From NCBI RefSeq assembly GCF_902635505.1, contig NC_045429.1, positions 464,397,359 through 464,461,358 of the forward strand: 64,000 nucleotides of DNA, in the 5' to 3' direction. Both the position numbers and the translations under genes were made by a program. Source of the DNA: Sarcophilus harrisii (lineage: Eukaryota > Chordata > Mammalia > Dasyuromorphia > Dasyuridae). The notes under the pieces are model-generated. The model ran no database searches, was not told the origin of the DNA, and worked only from the letters and a program-made list of their open reading frames with translations. Positions 11,141 through 21,410 of the stretch are shown piece by piece (positions within the stretch are counted from its first letter, which is position 1; the number at the start of each line of letters is the position of its first letter).

Positions 11141-13224
11141 CTCAGGGGCCATGATTCCCTCTGTGCTCACACTATCTGCCAGGATTGCTGGGAGGCGAGG
11201 GCTTGGCAATTCCTCGACTCATCCTGTTAACAAGCGAGGCGTCACAGTGTACCTGCTGACCCCATCGCGCCAAGGCCGACTCCTTGCCAGGGACCTCTGG
11301 CACAGGATGTGCGTGCTTGTAACATGGGTCAAGATGTTCCTTGTGCTCTGGAGCCCATTCCAAAGGGGTAACTGCCAGTGGCCAGGCCCCAAGGGCTCAG
11401 GGTCTCCAAGTTCCCTAGACAGGGTACCCACAAGTCCATAGGCCTGCTCCTTGTGAGCTCAATGCTAGAAAGCTGGAGCAACAAAGAGGACATTCTAGAG
11501 AAGTGTGTACCAAGAAGTGTGGGACATCCTTCCTAAGCAGTGCATGTGAAGGTTCCCTCCTCCTGAATCCTGGTGGCCACCGCCATGCCAACAGTCCCAA
11601 TTTTCAGGGCCTCTGCCAAGATGTCCTCATGGGATCCGTCGGGCATGTGGGATGTGATGGAGAGAGAGCTCATGCCAGGCAGACTTGGATCAGCAGGTGC
11701 CGCTTCAAGGTCGACCCCAAGAGCAGAAGCGGCCATTCCAAGCAAGGGAAGGTGGCCTGAGGGGACGGGCTCTCACAGCGTGTTCTCGCCTCTCTGCTGG
11801 GTGGCTCCAGGAAGCAGAGGGCGACCTGCTGAAGGCCATGCTCCTAACCTAGTCGATGCCCCCAGGCTTTCTGAGGACTGTTGTGACTTGCCATGTGTGC
11901 CCTCGGCCAGAGAGAGGGTGCGATAGCCTGCTGGCAGGAGCATTTTCTGGTTCTGAGCTTTCCCAGTGCTCTCCTGTGGCTGTGTGGCCCATGGTCAGTC
12001 TCAGGACAGCTTCTTTACCACATAGTTCTTCCTGTCCCTGCCATGGGGAGCATCACCTCGGGCCTCACCCCTGCAGGGTCTTTTTACCCTGGTCAAAGTG
12101 GCTTCCTCATGGATGGAATCCCTGAGTTCCCGTGGCAGTGACAATAGTATCTGGGAAGTCGTGGCCAGGCTGACATTTTTGTTGTGTTAGTCACAACTGT
12201 CAACAGGACTGCTGCCATGGGGCTTTTTCCTCCTTTCCCTTGGACCTCAGGTGAGTCCCGCTCCCAGAGGCCCCTCTGTGGCCCTATAAGCCACTGGTGT
12301 TATGGGCCAAAAATTCCTTCAGAAATGTGCAGGCTGCCGCAGCTGCGCTACATGGGCTGGAGAGCCGGCTGCAAAGAGTGTCCGTGGCCCTGCCGTGCAC
12401 ACAGGCCCAGAAACATTTGGTTGCCCGGCTTTGGGTGAGGCCCCTGTGAGCTGAGAGGTCCAGCCTCCTCAGCAGTGCCGGGGCCACAATGCCCTCTGTG
12501 TTCCTACTATCTGCCTGGACTGTGGGGAGGTTAGGGCTGAGTAATCCCTCAACCCATCCTGGCAACAAGCAGGGTGTCACAATGTACTAACTGGCTTCAT
12601 TGCGTCAAGGCTGGCTCCTTATCAGGGACCTCTCACACAGGATGCGTGTTCTTGTACATGGATCAAGGTGTTCCTTGCGCTCTGCAGTTCATTCTAAAGG
12701 AGTAGGTGACAGTGGTTAGGCCCCAACGGCTCAAGGTCTCTGAGGCCAAGCAATAGCCCGTTTGTGATGTGCAAGTGCCTGGCCGAGGGCCCCCTCATGT
12801 CTGAAGGACTATTCCTAGTGAGCTCAAAGCCAGAAACTGGGAGCGCCTGGGAGTCATTCTGGAGAAATGTGTGCCAAGGGCATCCCTCCTAAGCAGTGCA
12901 TGCCAAGGTTCCCCCCTCCCGTGACCTGGAGGCAGCTGACCTCTCGGCTGGTGTGCTTGGATGTGGTGATGGTGGACGCAGGGGAAAGATTTTAAGGCAA
13001 TAGGATTGTGGTCTGGAAGGGAGGGGGCAGAGTGTGGGTGCGATGTGTCAGGGCCCGGCTCTGCAGGACCTCGGTGAGGCATGTCTGTCACTCTGGACAC
13101 TGACTCCTGGAGCTTTCTGGGCTCCTCAGGCTGCCTTGTGCCAGCGTGAGGCTCCCGCTTTCCCAGTTGGGCCCAAGATGAGGAAACAGGACGAGTGAGA
13201 GGCCAGAAAAGTGAGTTGATGCTG
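11141..13224. repeat. Duplicated spacer cassette between KRTAP10 copies 2 and 3, no gene seen
   Basis: The same spacer is present about twice. 11235-11330 and 12570-12670 both match 4360-4460 (signature around CAGGGACCTC and CACAGGATG). 11560-12290 matches 1660-2460. No KRTAP gene lies between the two cassettes. Confidence 0.6.
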
Positions 13225-13230
13225 TTTATT
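13225..13230 (-). terminator. Poly(A) signal AATAAA of KRTAP10-like copy 3
   Basis: TTTATT on the + strand, 337 bases beyond the TGA at 13567-13569. Spacing matches copy 2. Confidence 0.65.
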
Positions 13231-13566
13231 AGTAGGGCTGGCCATGACCAAGGCCATCCCCATGCACGCTGACATTAGAGAGAGCCTGCCCAGGGGCTGC
13301 AAGCAGTGGGCCCGGGTGCACGCCAAGCAGGGGCCGAGGCTGGGGCAGCCATGGTTTGGAAGAGACCCACAGGGGTTCGGATGGCGGAGCTGTTTGCTGC
13401 ACCTTGGCATCTCTGAGGTCTCTGCAAGGCAGGGTGGCGGGCGGTGGCCGGTCAGTTACTGAGGCCGATGCCCGGGGAGGGATCCAGGAGACCAGCAGAA
13501 GTGGCTCCCGGGGCGGGGGAGAGACAGAGGGCGTCAGCCAGGGGGACAGAGAGCAGCAGCCTGTGG

Positions 13567-14532
13567 TCAGCAGCAAGACTTCTGGCCGCAGCTGGGAGCG
13601 CAGCAGGCGGGCTTGCAGCAGGTGGGCCGGCAGACGAGGGACACGCAGGAGGCGGGGCGGCAGCAGGTGGTGGCTGGACAGCAGGAAGGTGCGCAGCAGC
13701 AAGAGCAGGAGGACGTGGGGGCGCAGCAAGAGGGTTTGCAGGAGACAGGCACACAGCAGGAGGCCGGGCTGCACACGGGCCGGCAGACGAGGGACACGCA
13801 GGAGGCGGGGGCAGCAGGTGGGGGCTGGACAGCAGGAGGGTGCGCAGCAGCAAGAGCAGGAGGACGTGGGGGCGCAGCAAGAGGGTTTGCAGGAGACAGG
13901 CACACAGCAGGAGGCCGAACTGCACACGGGCCGGCAGACGAGGGACACGCAGGAGGCCGGGCGGCAGCAGCTGGGCTGGCAGCAGCAGGAGGCGGGGCAG
14001 CAGGCTGTGGTCACACAGCAGCTGGGCTTGCAGCACACGGGCAGGGCGATGCAGCAGCTGGGCTTGCAGCACATGGGGACGCAGCAGCAGGACTGCACCG
14101 TGCAGGGAGAGGCAGCGCAGCAAGGGTCTGGGCAGCAGGACTGCTGGCCACAGGAAGACCCGCAGCCAGTGGGCTGGCAGCAAGACTGCTGGCAGCAGGA
14201 GGGCGAGCAGCAGGAGGTGCAGACAGCCTGGCAGGGGCCGGGTTCACACGCCGCCTGGCAGGTGGCGGGCATGCAGCAGACCGGCCGGCACACGAGGGTC
14301 AGGCAGGAGGCCGGCGTGCAGCACGGGGCTGGGCAGCAGGAGGGGCGCAGCAGCTGGGGCCGCAGCAGCTGGGTTCACAACAACTCTCTGGGCAGTCGTC
14401 CAGCTGCCAGGAAGAGCCGGTGCAAGAACTGGGCAAGCAGACTCTGTTGCTGCCGCAGCTCACGTCACTGGAGCAGACCGAGACGGCCGAGGCCGTGGGA
14501 ACACAAGGCCCGGAAAAACAGGTGTCTGCCAT
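13567..14532 (-). pseudogene. KRTAP10-like: KRTAP10-like copy 3, with two frame-disrupting indels
   Basis: Longest copy. The ATG is the reverse complement of 14530-14532; the start MADTCFSGPC and [16 protein letters not shown] match the other copies. Compared with copies 1 and 2, one C is missing from a C-run (G-run near 14343-14346 on the + strand), so the frame leaves the Cys-rich register and stops at 14299. The Cys-rich register then continues in a second frame ([43 protein letters not shown]) until a 2-base loss near 13806-13811 returns it to the first frame. It ends [17 protein letters not shown] and TGA at 13567-13569. Without the two losses it would be about 322 residues, normal for KRTAP10. 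Both losses lie in GC homopolymer-like runs, so base-calling error is as likely as true decay. Confidence 0.75.
13640..13960 (-). repeat. In-gene tandem repeat of about 153 bp (51 codons) in KRTAP10-like copy 3
   Basis: The segment encoding [19 protein letters not shown] and [16 protein letters not shown] occurs twice. GCGCAGCAG starts at 13691 and again at 13842, an offset of 151 bases. The offset would be 153 (51 codons) without the 2-base loss. Confidence 0.7.
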
Positions 14533-14741
14533 GGTGGGAGCAGCTGGATGGGGTGCCTTGGGCAGCAAAGACTGGGAAACGGGTGTCGGCGAGGGGCCGA
14601 GTGCCTGATGCAGGGAGGTGCTGGAGCCTCACCGGGTTGGGGCTGGTGTCTGTACCTGTGGGTGTGTGTGGGGATGTGGGTGTGGGTGTGAGTGTGAGTG
14701 AAGCTGTGGGGCTGCGTGTGAAGGTGCCCTAGCCTGGTGGG

Positions 14742-14749
14742 CTTTTATA
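14742..14749 (-). promoter_or_regulatory. TATA box of KRTAP10-like copy 3
   Basis: TATAAAAG on the - strand, about 210 bases upstream of the ATG, in the same context as copies 1 and 2. Confidence 0.75.
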
Positions 14750-14883
14750 TCCCTCCTGCCAGGAGGATGGTTTAAGGGAAGAAGGGACCTTCTTCCCTGT
14801 TGTTGTTTGTGGCCGCTTCCCTCAGAAGCCTATCATTAGGGGATGGTGACATAGCCCCGGTGACAGCCGTCGGTCCACAAACA

Positions 14884-15597
14884 TCCTCAATTTAATGTTA
14901 CCTTTCTGTCCTTTAGTAATCATTCCTCAAACCCTTAGTCCTGGCCTACTATAAGACTAAGTCCTGAACATGGAAATTTGGTGGGTTGAGGGTCCCTTGA
15001 GAAAACAAGCATCTGCAGGATGTAATGAGGCAGCCTTCTGGTACAGTGTCCAAATTGTACTTCCTGGAGGCGGGAGGGAGGATGGAGAACTGTCATTCTG
15101 AGTCCTCCCAGCTGCTTGAGGAGTCAGCGAGTATTATGTTGGGAAACCAGCAAGCCAAAGGTACCATTGACATAAAGCAGCATTTTCTGAGAAGTCTGGA
15201 GAGCAAGATTGTGCAGAACTCCAAAGGGCCAACAACAGAGTAGTTTGTATTCTATTTAACGCAAAGACTTGGGTCATAAAATGACATGATCACTTCTACA
15301 ACCTCACTGGGGCAGCTTCCAGAGCAAAGGGACCACATACATGGCTCTCAATTATTCTGAGGTCAACTGGATTAGATTAAAACATATTGGGGGAATATTT
15401 TCAAAATGAATGGAAATACAGCAAATTACAGAAAGGCATTTTAAAGCTAGTTGATATTCCCTCCAGAGGGATCCTTACACTTGGGTCAGTGGCCCCCAAT
15501 GCTTTTTGAGTTTGTAATGCCTGGTCTGGAAGATGGATTGAAAAGATGAAAGATCATTATTCCCCAGTATGGGCTAGTGGAAAAATGTGTGAGGAGA
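14884..15597. other. Noncoding sequence beyond the duplicated unit
   Basis: The similarity shared by the three KRTAP10 promoter flanks ends at about 14883, just after the shared CGGTCCACAA. The sequence beyond is unlike the other flanks. I see nothing coding. Confidence 0.5.
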
Positions 15598-16065
15598 AGG
15601 GAATGGGGGAGAGGGACACACACAGAGAAACAGAGATAGAAAGAGACAGAAATAGAGAAGCTGAGAAAGAGACATACACAAACACACAGAGAAAGAGTGA
15701 CAAGGAGAGATAGAAATGGAAATGGAGAGGGAGAGAAAGGAAGAGACAGAGATAAAGAGATAGAGGAGAAAAGATGCAGAAAGAAAAAGCTAGTAATGAG
15801 GAGAGATATTGGAAGACAGAGAGAAAGACAGACAGAGATAGAGGGGGCGCAAGAGGGGGGAGAAGAAAAATAAGAAGAGGAAGAGAAAGAAGAGGAGGAA
15901 GAAGTAGAGGAGGAGGAGGAAGAAGAAGAGGAGGAGGAAGAGGAAGAGGAAGAAAGACAGAGACAGGAGGTAACAAAGATGGAGGGAAAGAGATGCAGAG
16001 ACAAAGAGCTGAAGAGGAGGAGAGATAGAGGGAGAGAGAGAGACAGAGGGGCAGAGACAGAAGAA
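15598..16065. repeat. Purine-rich (GA) tract
   Basis: About 460 bases almost wholly A and G on the + strand: first GAGA/ACAGAGA-type, then GAGGAGGAAG-type triplets. Confidence 0.88.
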
Positions 16066-16539
16066 TAACCTCCTAGAAGAGCAGATGATAATCTGCAGAT
16101 GAGAACAGTAAGGAGCGTCTCTTTCTTTTGATCTTAGTAGCCCCGGGAGGGAGAGAATAGGTGGTGTAGAAAGAATTTGAGATTTAACAGGGACCAGGGA
16201 GTCCCAAGGCTCTGTATTCTCTGCAAAGACGAAGCAAGTTCTCCTTACAGGGAGGATCTGGGGCTTTTCTGGGATGCTTGAAGAGGGGAGGTTTAAGTAG
16301 CTATTGGTGGAAGACAGGGAGGCCATGAGAGGTCAGTTAGGGCATTGTCGAGCATCAAGGAACTCCCAGGGGAGCTTGAAGAAGACCAGTAGGTCAGCCC
16401 AACCACGGAACTGTGCCCAGGGTCATTCTGAAACCTGCAATGGGAGCAGGGAAACCTCATGGTTTGGACTACTCCTGCTTCGTTGGGTTTTCTTCAGGCC
16501 CTGAAATCACCATCGATTTGGGAGTGGGGTTGAGGGGGG
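16066..16539. other. Noncoding stretch
   Basis: Mixed-composition sequence with no recognised gene or repeat. Confidence 0.4.
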
Positions 16540-16880
16540 TTTTGCACACACATTCACTCACACACACTCCAGACAAAAGACAAACTCATATCACCCCCCA
16601 ACACGTGTCACACACACAGACACACACTTATAGACACTTCTCTCCACACAACCACCCACACACACATACACACACATGCACACATACCCAGAAATATACC
16701 CATCTATCCCCACAGACACTTTTACATATATGCCCTAGAACACAACCACACACTCAACTCCCCACTCACAACTCAACCCCCCACAATTACATGCACACTC
16801 ACATGCACACTCACACATATTCTTAAACACACACTGACACACAGCCCTACACACCCATGTGTACACACATAACTCCTCAG

Positions 16881-16914
<34 letters not shown>

Positions 16915-17570
16915 TCACACCTGGACACACACACAGACATCCCCACCCCTACATACAGCTCTCTCCCCATATTCACATATCCACGCACACCCACAAGTAT
17001 CCTTACACACATATTCATACTCATATAATCTCCCGTATTCACACCCACACTCACACAATCCCCACTCATACACATCCACCTACCCTAACACCTATACTCA
17101 CTCACATAACCCCCCAAATTCACACATACCCTTACATACATATGCACCCACACTCACAAATAACCCTCACATTCACACACATTTACACACACATACACAA
17201 ACACACACTTTTATACTCACACACAGCCCCCACTCATACACACACTCACATAATCCCCCACATTCACACATACCTTTACATACATACACACCCACACTCA
17301 CAAATAATTATCTCATTCACACACATTTACACACACACATTTATACTCACACACAGCCCCCACTCATACACACACTCACATAATCCCCCACATTCACACA
17401 TACCTTTACATACATACACACCCACACTCACAAATAATTATCTCATTCACACACATTTACACACACACATTTATACTCACACACAGCCCCCACTCATACA
17501 CACACTCACATAATCCCCCACATTCACACATACCTTTACATACATACACACCCACACTCACAAATAAGAA
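16540..17570. repeat. CA-rich minisatellite with 130-bp tandem units
   Basis: About 1 kb of ACACAC/ACTCACA-type sequence. Its right part is a higher-order tandem repeat: ACACAGCCCCCACTCATAC starts at 17221, 17351 and 17481, an exact period of 130, and the last two units are nearly identical. Confidence 0.9.
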
Positions 17571-18146
17571 GCTACGGCCCAGGTTCTCTCCCACAAACCT
17601 CAGCAGAGCTGGAAAGTTGCCCTCATTAAATGCCGTCCCCTTCTCTCCTTAGCCAGAGGAGCACAAGGCAGGATGCACTGCGGGGAGTCTATGACAATGC
17701 AGTTCCTATCGATTAGGCACCTGCTGTGTCCTAGGCACTAGTACATAGGCCTCCAGTGAATGGGAAGAGAAGGCTGAGGGAAGTGAGGCAATCCAGACCT
17801 GAATGAGCAGCACAGTGATGAAGTGAGAGATGAGCTCCAGATGCAAAATGAGGGAACTGAGAACCCAGTCTGTGTCCCTCCAAAGGGAGGCATTGGGTGG
17901 AGCTTGCTACTCTGCCCTCTGCCCTCCCACAATGCATCTCCAAAGCTGGAGAAACCAGGCAAATCCCTTCCCATAAGTCTGGCTTGATCCCCTTGGACCA
18001 TGAGCATGACATTTCCCCCAGAAACCTATGAAACTGCTTCCTTCCCCTTTAGGCAAGCTGCTACCTCCCTCCCCACACCCTGCCCCGACCATCAGGCTTC
18101 AGGAAACAAAGGCACTGGGAACTTTTTAGAAGCATCTCCTTTGGAA
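17571..18146. other. Noncoding stretch downstream of KRTAP12-like gene
   Basis: No gene recognised. A short piece near 17710-17745 (TAGGCACCTGCTGTGTCCTA) resembles the 3' end of an ancient L2/MIR-type element. Confidence 0.4.
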
Positions 18147-18152
18147 TTTATT
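18147..18152 (-). terminator. Poly(A) signal AATAAA of KRTAP12-like gene
   Basis: TTTATT on the + strand, about 318 bases past the stop codon, similar to the spacing at the KRTAP10-like copies. Confidence 0.6.
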
Positions 18153-18469
18153 ACATGGTTGCTTTGGGGCTGTCAGAGGGCTGGGTGAAGCCGGAGCTTC
18201 ATTGTGGAGTGCCCAGGATCTGGCCTTCCCTGTGGGAATGGGGGTTCCTGTTCCAGAGGGAAGGCCCTGAGGTGGGATGAGTCCCCTGACTCTGACAACA
18301 ATGACCTAGCCTGGGTCTTGGGGCTTGTGAGTCCCACCAGGACCATAGATTGACTTCAACACATAGAATGTGAGTGAGGGCCCCTGCTCAGCAACAAGAG
18401 GCTGTGCCCATGGTGATGGGAGGAGAAGCTGTTCCAAGCTTCTCTCAACTGAACTGGGCTAAGAAGTGA

Positions 18470-18901
18470 TCAGCAGCAGGAGGGGGCACAGGAGGGTCCA
18501 CAGAGCAGGGAGGTGCAAGAGGCTGGCTGGCAGCACAAGGTCTGGCAGGAGAGGACCCCACAGACCACAGGCTTGCAGCACACGGGCACACACACGGTGG
18601 GTTTGCAGCAGACTGGCACGCAGCAGGCAGACTGGCAGGGGCTGGACACACAGCAGGAGGGGCTGCAGGGACTAGCCTGGCAGCAGCTGGACTGGCAGGG
18701 GCTGGACACACAGCAGGAGGGGGAGCAGCTGCCAGCTCCACAGACTGCCTGGCAGCTGGTCACCACAGGGCACGCTGGGCGGCACAGCAGGGCCACACAG
18801 GAGGCCGGGCGGCAGCAAGGACAGATGTAGCAGACAGGCTTGCAGCACACAGGCACGGAGCAGGTTGGCTGGCAGCCAGAGGAGCAGCTGGTGTGGCACA
18901 T
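18470..18901 (-). CDS. KRTAP12-like: KRTAP12-like keratin-associated protein
   Basis: Intact single-exon gene of 143 codons plus TGA (reverse complement of 18470-18472). It starts MCHTSCSSGCQP, the KRTAP12 signature, and ends CCQPASCTSLLCGPSCAPSCC, which resembles the KRTAP12 C-terminus (CCQPSCTSVLC...PSCC). Between them are repeats of CCVPVCCKP and SPSCCVSSPCQS type; Cys is roughly a third of the residues. An upstream in-frame extension exists, but it reads through the TATA box and a CA repeat, so this ATG is chosen. It likely cross-links hair keratins by disulphides. TATAAAAG lies 83 bases upstream of the ATG and an AATAAA lies downstream. It is longer than human KRTAP12-1 (96 residues from memory). 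Confidence 0.9.
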   Translation of the reverse strand: MCHTSCSSGCQPTCSVPVCCKPVCYICPCCRPASCVALLCRPACPVVTSCQAVCGAGSCSPSCCVSSPCQSSCCQASPCSPSCCVSSPCQSACCVPVCCKPTVCVPVCCKPVVCGVLSCQTLCCQPASCTSLLCGPSCAPSCC

Positions 18902-18983
18902 GGTGGATGGATGGATGGGTTTTTCAGGAGAGGAGCAGAGGAAGAGGGATGGGCTTGGAGTGCTCCTTCCCCTCTGCCCAAGG

Positions 18984-18991
18984 CTTTTATA
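18984..18991 (-). promoter_or_regulatory. TATA box of KRTAP12-like gene
   Basis: CTTTTATA on the + strand, TATAAAAG on the - strand, 83 bases upstream of the ATG. Confidence 0.75.
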
Positions 18992-19001
18992 CTCCTTGGC
19001 A

Positions 19002-19006
19002 GTGTT

Positions 19007-19066
<60 letters not shown>

Positions 19067-19115
19067 TGTTTGTGTGTGTGTGTTTGTGTATGTTTGTGTT
19101 TGTGTGTGTGGGTAT
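19002..19115. repeat. (GT)n microsatellite abutting KRTAP12-like promoter
   Basis: Long GT run with TTTGTG interruptions, starting about 11 bases upstream of the TATA box. Confidence 0.92.
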
Positions 19116-20720
19116 ACATCTGATAGCAATACATCCATCATTTTCCTTATTGTTGTTTCTACTTTTACCCTCACCCCCTCCACATTAGCCTGTTTTAGAG
19201 TTTCCTGGAGCCCTTGGAGTCTCATTTGTTCTTGCTTAGAGATCCCCAGAATCCTTTCTCCACTCCACAGGATTTCCTCCAGTAGCCATGATCCCACTTC
19301 TGCAGGGATCCTAGTTAAATAGGAAATAGCAGTTCTGGTAGCCAAGGGTGTGGGCTCAGATCTTGATTCTGAACCTTTCTGGCAGAAATGCCGTAATCTC
19401 TTGGCCTATGACCTATGACCTCAGGCCCTGGTCTGTCTGGACAATCAGGATACATCTGTGACTACTGAATTCGCTTTAAACTTGCTCCTGAGTCATAGGA
19501 ATCCAGGATGCTTATTTCTGAATTTCCCAGCAGGATGATATGTCAGCCCGGAGCCCCCGGAGCCCAGAAGTCTTACAATCCCACCCCCATTCTAAGGAAC
19601 ATGCCCATGATGGGGACATCCAGCCTCGGCTGCTCCAACCCCCAAGCTGCCTGGCCCCTTTTAGGATAGAAATGAGGGTCCCTAAATCTGCCCTCCTTGT
19701 ACCTCCAATTGTTCTGGGATGAAACAGCAGGCTCAGTGGCACTGTGCTTGACAGGGACCCCCATCACTAAACAAAGGCTTCTAGAGGGTCACCTCCCTGG
19801 CTAGAGGGCACCGGGCACCCAGGACTGCCGGACTCCCACTAACTCAGGAGCCCTCGTCTGGGAGAAGTGTCGGTGACGATGGGCAACGCTTGGAATCGGG
19901 GCAGAGTGTGTGAGCTGAGCAGGACCCTGGTGGGCAGCAGATAGGACCAGGAAGTCAGGATGTGAGCAGACAGAAGCTTTGCTGATAGCGGCTACTATTC
20001 CTCGGCTGAGCTGATGAGCCCGGGCGTAGGGCACTTCCCCCTGGCTCGGTATCTCCCAAGGTTCCTTCCAGTTTCAGTTCTGTACCTTGGCGGTCCCAGT
20101 CACTCCTAGCCACTCGATGGCCTGAGCTTACTCTGACTTCAAGCCTAAGGGGTCCTGAAAGGGGATATCAGAAGCCCTCATCACTCTGTAATGTCTGCAC
20201 CCATTTGGGGGCTAACCCTGCTGCCACTGTCATTGGTCATTGAGTCCCAAAGGAGACAATTGTTCTGACTTTCCCGATTCTAGGATTAAACTTCTTGGTG
20301 GCAAGCTTCCTAAACACTCGCTCATGAACCCCAATTGGTGGCTTTCTGCTTAACGACCAGCCAGTAGACTCAAAGACATTTGACCAAATGGCCCAGCAAG
20401 GAGAGTAGATACCAAGTCCCCAGGTTCATACTCTCCCGCACTCAGAGTCCAAAAGAGAAGAAGAATAGGCACAAAGGCAAAGCACTGTGGTAGTCAGGGC
20501 CAGACCCGCCCTCCCTGGGGCAGCTCCCCGCTCCAGAACGGCATGACCTCATTTCCTTGCTCTGCTGGCCTCCCTGACCTAGTGATGTCTCGGCTAGACG
20601 GATCAAGCAGCTCCCTCGGCAGCAGGGCAAGCGAAGAGCCTTGCCCTGCCTCTGGGCGGTTGTAACTTGTTAGCCGGCCAGGCGGCTCTGCTTCTGGGCT
20701 CCCCCTCTGAATTCCTCTCC
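19116..20720. other. Noncoding stretch, probable TSPEAR intron 1
   Basis: No coding frame with recognisable similarity, no TSPEAR exon 1 and no clear repeat. Confidence 0.45.
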
Positions 20721-21110
20721 CCCAGTTTTTTAAGATTTTTATTCAAAATGTTGAGTTCCAAATCCTATCCCTCCCTCCCTGGAAGCAATCTGCTGGAGGT
20801 TATACCTGTGCACTTCTAGTAAATATTTCCATGTCAGTCATTTTGTACAAGACTCAAATAAAAAGGAAAAGTGAAAGAAAAAAGGGAAAAATAGTCTGGA
20901 ATCAATCAAGCTCAGTTCTTTCTCTGGAGGGCCATCGTGTACTTCACCAGGGTCCTTTGGGACGCTCTTGGATCGTTGTATAGCTGAGAAGAGCTAAGTC
21001 ATCGCAGTTCTTAATCCAACAATCTTGCTCTTACTGTGCCCAACGTTCCCCTGGCTTTGCTGAAATCATCCTGCTTGTCATTTTTCATAGCACAATGATA
21101 CTCCACTGGG
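20721..21110 (-). mobile_element. Probable old LINE 3' remnant (antisense)
   Basis: T-rich start, then AT-rich sequence ending near TTTTTCATAGCACAATGATACTCC, resembling the reversed 3' end of marsupial L1-type elements. Family assignment is tentative. Confidence 0.45.
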
Positions 21111-21224
21111 CTCTTCCTTTGCTCAAGGATGGTTCAGACCCGGGGTTTTGAGCTGGAAATCTTCCCATTTCTTCTTTTCTGCGGTATGGGCAGGGTCCTA
21201 GCTTGGGAGGGAAGGGAAGGGAAA

Positions 21225-21410
21225 GCATTTATTTAGCACCCGCTACAACTCTGTGTGGTAGGTATTATTTTTACTTTACAATTGAGGAAGCTGAGGCAGA
21301 TGAAGTGACTCACCCAGGGTGACACAGATTTTAAGGATCTGAAGCCAGATTCAAACTTGGTTTTTCCTGACTCCATGCCCAGCTGTCTCTGAGACCAGGG
21401 CTCCTCATCT
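21225..21410 (+). mobile_element. MIR-type ancient SINE
   Basis: Carries the MIR core: ACAATTGAGGAAGCTGAGGC, then GTGACTCACCCAGGGTGACACAG and AGCCAGATTCAAAC-like sequence. Confidence 0.65.

Noticed and set aside
15486-16004. Ser/Leu-rich frames on the - strand
   Set aside because: Translation of the purine tract. The same applies to 25162-25943.
17180-17570. CRISPR-like array
   Set aside because: The units are contiguous CA-rich 130-mers with no unique spacers, in a vertebrate genome.
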